Shown: one piece after another, positions 61,001 through 64,000 of the stretch | How positions within the stretch are numbered: position 1 is the stretch's first letter | Layout: the number at the start of each line of letters is the position of its first letter | Assembly (NCBI GenBank): GCA_040349255.1 | Contig: JBEQUE010000111.1 | Location: 1-64,000, forward strand | Length of the DNA: 64,000 bases | Direction of reading: 5' to 3' | Origin: DATMER01 sp040349255 | GTDB taxonomy: Bacteria; Acidobacteriota; Thermoanaerobaculia; Multivoradales; UBA5704 | Notes under the pieces: model-generated | Seen by the model: only the letters and a program-made list of their open reading frames with translations | Told to the model about the DNA's origin: nothing | Databases searched by the model: none | Made by a program: the position numbers and the translations under genes

Positions 61001-61524
61001 TCCGCCTCCATCCGCTTCGGGTCGCCGGGTTTCGACGGCCGCAGATCCTCCAGGGTCACCTTGGTCCGGCCCGCCTCCTTGCCGACGACCTCCAGCCGGT
61101 AGTCGCCCGCGACGGCGGCGATCCACGAGACCATCTCCTGAGCCTTGCGGCGGCTCGGGCCGTCGGCCTCGGCGACCGGCTGTCCCGAGGGGTCGAACAG
61201 CCGGAGAGCCACGTCGGCCCCCGTCTGGGCGGCCGCCACCCGCGCGTAGTCGCCCGCCGCCAGGGTCAGCGTGTGCTCCCGGGTCTCGCCGGCCGCGATC
61301 TCCTCCTCGCGGGGGACGTTCTTTTCCAGGCGGACGGGCTCGGCCGGGACCGGAGGCTCGGTGGGGGCGGCGCCGCCCCGGAGGGCGAGCGGCTCCGCGG
61401 TCGGTCCGGGGGGCGGAACGGAGCAGCCGAGGGCCAGGGCCGCAATCAGGACCGTCATCCAGGATAGGACGCGGGTGCCGGGCAGGCAGCGGAGAACGGG
61501 CAGGGTCGTCACGACCTGGCGCAT
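58057..61524 (-). CDS. exported TPR-CHAT domain protein (putative caspase-like protease)
   Basis: A 1155-aa protein. A lipoprotein-like signal (MTVLIAALALGC, imperfect lipobox) is followed by a pre-peptidase-like beta domain (~75-170), about ten TPRs (~200-600) and a C-terminal CHAT domain (~790-1145). The caspase-like dyad is intact: His in IHFAVHGF (~H1005) and Cys in VVLSACDTGLG (~C1052). CHAT proteases cleave partner proteins, and the TPRs may receive the signal. It is divergent from an ECF sigma/anti-sigma pair, 137 bp from the sigma start. An ATG nine codons upstream (61551) is the alternative start; the one chosen has GAGG and a TACACT box upstream. Confidence 0.85.
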   Translation of the reverse strand: MRQVVTTLPVLRCLPGTRVLSWMTVLIAALALGCSVPPPGPTAEPLALRGGAAPTEPPVPAEPVRLEKNVPREEEIAAGETREHTLTLAAGDYARVAAAQTGADVALRLFDPSGQPVAEADGPSRRKAQEMVSWIAAVAGDYRLEVVGKEAGRTKVTLEDLRPSKPGDPKRMEAERDGWKADHLVALEDVASKRKALTLFETATAAAQESGDPALQVDLMDRTGAVLRSLGETEAAIAIYERALALARESGNRRGEAYTINNLAVAYNRTGDEPKALQLYEEGLRLWEKLGDVQELGTILYNLGAFHLQRGETDASLAYLNRALELRRANGGEDQALILTGIARAWLDRGDQDGALDLLRQALDFSHRLGDRHDEANVLQHMAALYLRRGELQRALELYNEALDLYRLVGERAQEGQVLSNLGTTALYLGDQERALEFYTQALELHQAIKNRSWEIYALWDIGWIYELQGKARAALQNFNLALEASRESGNLASQALALQGVGRAQIALAQPREAVSALEEALVLFRQADNSLGEINALLELGRAWQALSDADRAAGMFQQALDLCRRRKTLITEAVAQSAIARLERDRGNLPAAAHAIEEAMRIVESVRPKVAGQRLRASFFASRRDYFDFYVDLQMRMEKEEPGAGHLAVALAASERARARALLDLLAEGRIDVRQGIAPELKQRETEIAQRITWLQSRIIEDLSGRSPGSTGTAPIEAELDRSEEERERLEWQIRREHPHYAAVSHPLPLQLERIQQLLDDHTALLEYSVGQERSFLFVVTRQGLSAYPLPSGPELARSVEDLRQTLAESGRRLYGRYVAGAWSLYQSLIQPAEPLLRDKPHLIVAPDGPLLLLSFEALLTAPAPAGRGLYDHLPYLILDRSVTYVPSASVLAELGEPRPVASRPPGSKLFLGFGDPDYGALPAAPQPAPATSEEGSLSRVLQRAGLPHPQPLPESRNEVLGIARLFPADRVQLYLGPQASEERVKDNPYLRDAWRIHFAVHGFTDETKPELSGLVLSLGGDAGQDGLLQVYEIFNLQLDADLVVLSACDTGLGMNVSGEGLLGVTRALLYAGAASVVVSLWRVADTSTADLMVRFYQHLGNDDDKAEALRLSKLELIRGGRFAHPSYWAPFILIGQPGGHPPVTDPVVARQ

Positions 61525-61648
61525 CGCCTCAATTTCTCCAGTGTATCCCATGGCGGGCGGCGCGTCCGGTTTGCGTAAGGAAGAAGAGAGAGGAGAAGCA
61601 GAAAGGAGGAAAGACGCTCAGCCAATTCCAGTTAGCAGAATAGAAGGA

Positions 61649-61654
61649 TAGGAT
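61649..61654 (+). promoter_or_regulatory. -10-like box (TAGGAT) of sigma gene
   Basis: TAGGAT ends 7 nt before the ATG at 61662. The AGGAT part could instead serve as a weak ribosome site. Confidence 0.3.
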
Positions 61655-61661
61655 TGGCTCA

Positions 61662-62300
61662 ATGGGCGACGAGCCGGCCGATCGGGACGACCGCGGTGAC
61701 CGCGACGTGGTGGCGCGCTTCCTTCGCGGGGAGCCGGACGCCGTTGCGACCCTGGACGGCTGGATCGAGCGCGCGGCCTGGCCCTACCAGCGCCGGCTGG
61801 CGAACCGCTGGGACGACGTCCTCCAGGACGTGCGGCTGGAGGTGACCCGCCTGCTGGGGGACGGGAAGTTCCGCGGCGAGTCGAGCCTGCGCACCTACCT
61901 CTGGAGAGTGGTCAGCCACACGTGTCTCGACCAGATTCGCTCCCAGACCAAGTGGCAGTGGGCCGACCTCGAGACCCTGGAGCAGGACGACGGCCGGGCC
62001 GCCGGGGTTCCGTTCCTCCCCGCGGGCGACCCCGCGGAGAGGGATCTCCTCCTGCGGGTCCTGGACCGCGCCTCCCAGGATTGCCGCGAGCTGTGGCGGA
62101 TGCTCCTGCTCGGCCTTTCCTATCGTGAGATGAGCCTGCGCCTCCAGGTGGCGGAGGGGACGCTGCGGGTGCGCGTCCTGCGCTGCCGGGAGCGGGCCGT
62201 AGCCTTGCGCGACGAGCTCCTGGGCTCGAAGACCGCTCCTGTTCGTAACAAAGCCGTCGCACGGGCGCCCAAATCGGGTGGAGGGGCGACGACCCGATGA
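61662..62300 (+). CDS. ECF-type RNA polymerase sigma factor
   Basis: A 212-aa sigma-70 family protein: region 2 with WDDVLQDVRLEVTRLL and SSLRTYLWRVVSHTCLDQIRSQ (~50-95), region 4 with CRELWRMLLLGLSYREMSLRLQVAEGTLRVRVLRCRERA (~140-190, in parts). It ends with a basic tail (RNKAVARAPKSGGG). The anti-sigma gene overlaps its stop (ATGA). Its target genes are unknown; the divergent CHAT gene is a candidate. Confidence 0.85.
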   Translation: MGDEPADRDDRGDRDVVARFLRGEPDAVATLDGWIERAAWPYQRRLANRWDDVLQDVRLEVTRLLGDGKFRGESSLRTYLWRVVSHTCLDQIRSQTKWQWADLETLEQDDGRAAGVPFLPAGDPAERDLLLRVLDRASQDCRELWRMLLLGLSYREMSLRLQVAEGTLRVRVLRCRERAVALRDELLGSKTAPVRNKAVARAPKSGGGATTR

Positions 62301-63289
62301 ACTGTGAACATTCCATTGAGCTGCTACCCTGGTACCTGAACGGTACCCTGGACGAGGGTGAGTCAAGAGAAGTCCGAGAGCATCTGGCCGGATGCGAGGA
62401 CTGCCGCCAAGCCCTGGAGGACACCCGGCTCGCCGCGGCGATCTACAGCCAGCACATCCCGAGCGAGGCGCTCGTGGCCCTGGCCTGGGGCGAGCCGCCG
62501 GAAGGCCATGACCCCGAGGTCCTGGAGCGGCATCTCCAGTCCTGTCCGGATTGCGCCGCCGACTTCGAGCTGGTGCGGACGAGCCGCCAGTTGGAGGAGG
62601 ACGACCGCATCTCTCTTTTCTCCCGGCCGGCCCCCCGGGCGCCCGCCCAGCTAGCCCCGGCCCGCGCGCCGTGGCGCTCGGCGGCCCTGGCGGCGAGCCT
62701 CGCCGGCATGGTCGCCGCGAGCGGCTGGATCTGGACCGCCGGCCAGGCCCGGGACCTGGAGCACCGGCTTGCCGAGGTGCGTCCCGCCCCGGTGGCCACC
62801 GCGCTTGCGCCCCAGGCTCCGCCGGAGGACGCCGCCGCCCGCGAGAAGCTGGCCGAGATGTCCGCCCAGGTGGAGACCCTGCGCCGGCAGACCGAGGAGA
62901 TGCGCGGCCAGCTCACCAGGATCGCGAGCGCCGGAAGTGCCGGCGATACCGGGCCGGCTCCGCGGGTGAACGTCGAGGTGGTCGGCCTGCGGCCCGCCGC
63001 CGACGTGATCCGCGGCGCGTCCGGCGAGGCCACGGAGCTGCCGGCCGGCGCCTCGGCGGTGGCGATGCTCGAGCCCGCTCACCAGGAGACCCACAAGAAC
63101 CACCGGATCGAGGTCGTGGATGCCTCCGGCAAGGTGGTCTGGAGCGGCGACGAGCTCCACCGCAGCGAGCAGGGCGACTTCACGGTGCTCCTGCCGGCCT
63201 TGAAGCCGGGTTCCTACACCATCCGGCTCTCGGCGACGGAAGGCGGCAAGCGCGTGGAGCTGGAGAGCTACGCGATCCGGGTGAGGTAG
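62297..63289 (+). CDS. membrane anti-sigma factor with two zinc motifs
   Basis: A 330-aa protein. Two zinc-binding ZAS motifs lie in tandem (H29-x3-C33-x2-C36 and H79-x3-C83-x2-C86), then one transmembrane helix (~124-146), a coiled coil (~150-215) and a C-terminal Ig-like/FlgD-like beta domain (~245-330; VWSGDELHRSEQGDFTVLLP). It would bind the upstream sigma in the cytoplasm and present the beta domain to the periplasm. ATGA overlap with the sigma gene. Confidence 0.85.
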   Translation: MNCEHSIELLPWYLNGTLDEGESREVREHLAGCEDCRQALEDTRLAAAIYSQHIPSEALVALAWGEPPEGHDPEVLERHLQSCPDCAADFELVRTSRQLEEDDRISLFSRPAPRAPAQLAPARAPWRSAALAASLAGMVAASGWIWTAGQARDLEHRLAEVRPAPVATALAPQAPPEDAAAREKLAEMSAQVETLRRQTEEMRGQLTRIASAGSAGDTGPAPRVNVEVVGLRPAADVIRGASGEATELPAGASAVAMLEPAHQETHKNHRIEVVDASGKVVWSGDELHRSEQGDFTVLLPALKPGSYTIRLSATEGGKRVELESYAIRVR

Positions 63290-63292
63290 CCC

Positions 63293-64000
63293 TTACCGGG
63301 CCACCGCCGCCCCCTGGATCGCCAGGGTCTTCGGGTCCTGCAGGAAGGCGGCAACCCCGAGCCGTTCCCGGTTCCAGCGCTTGTCCAGCCCGAGCACCAG
63401 CTCGGTGCTATCGGCAGACGCTGCGGGACCGGGCAGGGTGAGCGCCTTCTCCAGCCGGCGGACCACGAAGTCGTTGGCCAGGGTGTGCGAGGCGTTCTCG
63501 CCGGCTCCGACCCTGGTGCTGAGCCCGGTCTCGTAGACCGCCACCCAGAGATCCAGCGGGCCGCCGGCCGCCCGGACCAGCTTCGCGCCGACGGTGATCT
63601 TCAGCCGGCCGTCCGGAGAGGCCGTGGTCGAGACCGTCACCCGGCCGGCGGGCTCGGCGGCGAGCGCCTGGGAAATCGACCGCCGGATCCCGGCTTCGTC
63701 CGAGCCCACCACCTGGCTGCGGCCGGAGACCACGAGCTGCGGCGTGTAGATCCGGTTGCTGTGGAAGGCGCGGGCGTAGCCCTGCTGGCGCTGCGACCAG
63801 GCCTTGGAGGAGAAGGGGTCGGTCCAGCCGATGTAGTTCCAGTAGTCCACGTGGAAGGCCAGCGGGATCACCCGCGGGTCCTGGCCGAGCTTCGAGAGCA
63901 GCCGGTCCGCGGGCGGGCAGGACGAGCAGCCCTGGGAGGTGAACAGCTCGACGACGACCGGGCCTTTCGGGGAGTCGGCCGATCCGGTCAGGGTGGCGAG
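63293..64000 (-). CDS. DUF1223 family exported protein, 5' end beyond window
   Basis: The gene is open to the window edge; 235 C-terminal codons are visible. VVVELFTSQGCSSCPPADRL is the thioredoxin-like CxxC region of DUF1223 (SSCPPAD), followed by HVDYWNYIGWTDPFSS and YTPQLVVSGR, all typical. The CxxC suggests a redox role in the periplasm; the signal peptide would lie beyond 64000. It converges on the anti-sigma gene, 3 nt from its stop. Confidence 0.88.
   Translation of the reverse strand, partial: LATLTGSADSPKGPVVVELFTSQGCSSCPPADRLLSKLGQDPRVIPLAFHVDYWNYIGWTDPFSSKAWSQRQQGYARAFHSNRIYTPQLVVSGRSQVVGSDEAGIRRSISQALAAEPAGRVTVSTTASPDGRLKITVGAKLVRAAGGPLDLWVAVYETGLSTRVGAGENASHTLANDFVVRRLEKALTLPGPAASADSTELVLGLDKRWNRERLGVAAFLQDPKTLAIQGAAVAR

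Noticed and set aside
58060..61467. 1135-aa plus-strand ORF opposite the CHAT gene
   Set aside because: Shadow of the TPR-CHAT gene, which has intact His/Cys motifs and TPRs on the minus strand.
58057..63289. Type III-E CRISPR (Craspase) locus
   Set aside because: The TPR-CHAT protein is exported and there is no gRAMP/Cas7-11 gene or repeat array here; only the part types are analogous.

Overview
This window is dense bacterial chromosome, very GC-rich. The most likely source is an Acidobacteriota-type Gram-negative (inference). The pointers are three large secreted GWxTD/VWFA-related proteins of the kind abundant in that phylum, ECF sigma genes paired with zinc-finger anti-sigma genes, lipoprotein signals, and a selenocysteine-dependent selD. 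There are no rRNA genes, no CRISPR array and no intact insertion sequence. The only RNA gene seen is an initiator tRNA.

Layout. 1-6.4 kb: APC permease, tRNA-fMet, a pyruvyltransferase/2OG-oxygenase pair, and a sulfatase-like lipoprotein with a methyltransferase. 6.5-12.2 kb: eno-ftsB-like pair, M48 protease behind a textbook sigma-54 promoter, cold-shock protein, YceH, selD with an in-frame UGA, aquaporin. 12.2-20 kb: two large membrane proteins, HigBA-type TA, CBM9-like protein, TPM and Tim44-like pair, 21-bp minisatellite, Phd/VapC-type TA. 20-28 kb: ECF sigma, a giant FecR anti-sigma fusion, a two-ATPase/two-permease ABC operon, a double-CAP protein. 28-35.6 kb: PIN TA, argS, macro domain, eda, a sigma factor, trmJ, maf. 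35.6-47.4 kb: three GWxTD/VWA paralogues, split by an islet with a frameshifted TIR-STAND-TPR gene and another PIN TA. 47.4-58 kb: nifS-mnmA, anion permease, DedA, DinB and assorted enzymes. 58-64 kb: a TPR-CHAT exported protein divergent from an ECF sigma/anti-sigma pair, then a DUF1223 gene cut by the window end.

How the genes work together. Many genes sit in tight pairs with ATGA/GTGA/TGATG overlaps, implying translational coupling. The sigma/anti-sigma pair at 20 kb probably regulates an envelope export system next to it. The pair at 61.7 kb may be controlled by the divergent CHAT protease-like protein. nifS and mnmA would cooperate in tRNA thiolation, and selD (plus a NifS-type enzyme) in selenophosphate supply. 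Four type II TA modules and one TIR-STAND gene form the accessory layer.

Two features cut across the window. First, at least 16 genes have a TANNNT -10-like hexamer only 6-12 nt before the start codon and no Shine-Dalgarno, which suggests widespread leaderless transcription. Second, several families of short GC-rich palindromic repeats sit at gene 3' ends, in intergenic gaps and once inside a coding sequence. Long antisense ORFs are common because of the base composition and are left out.
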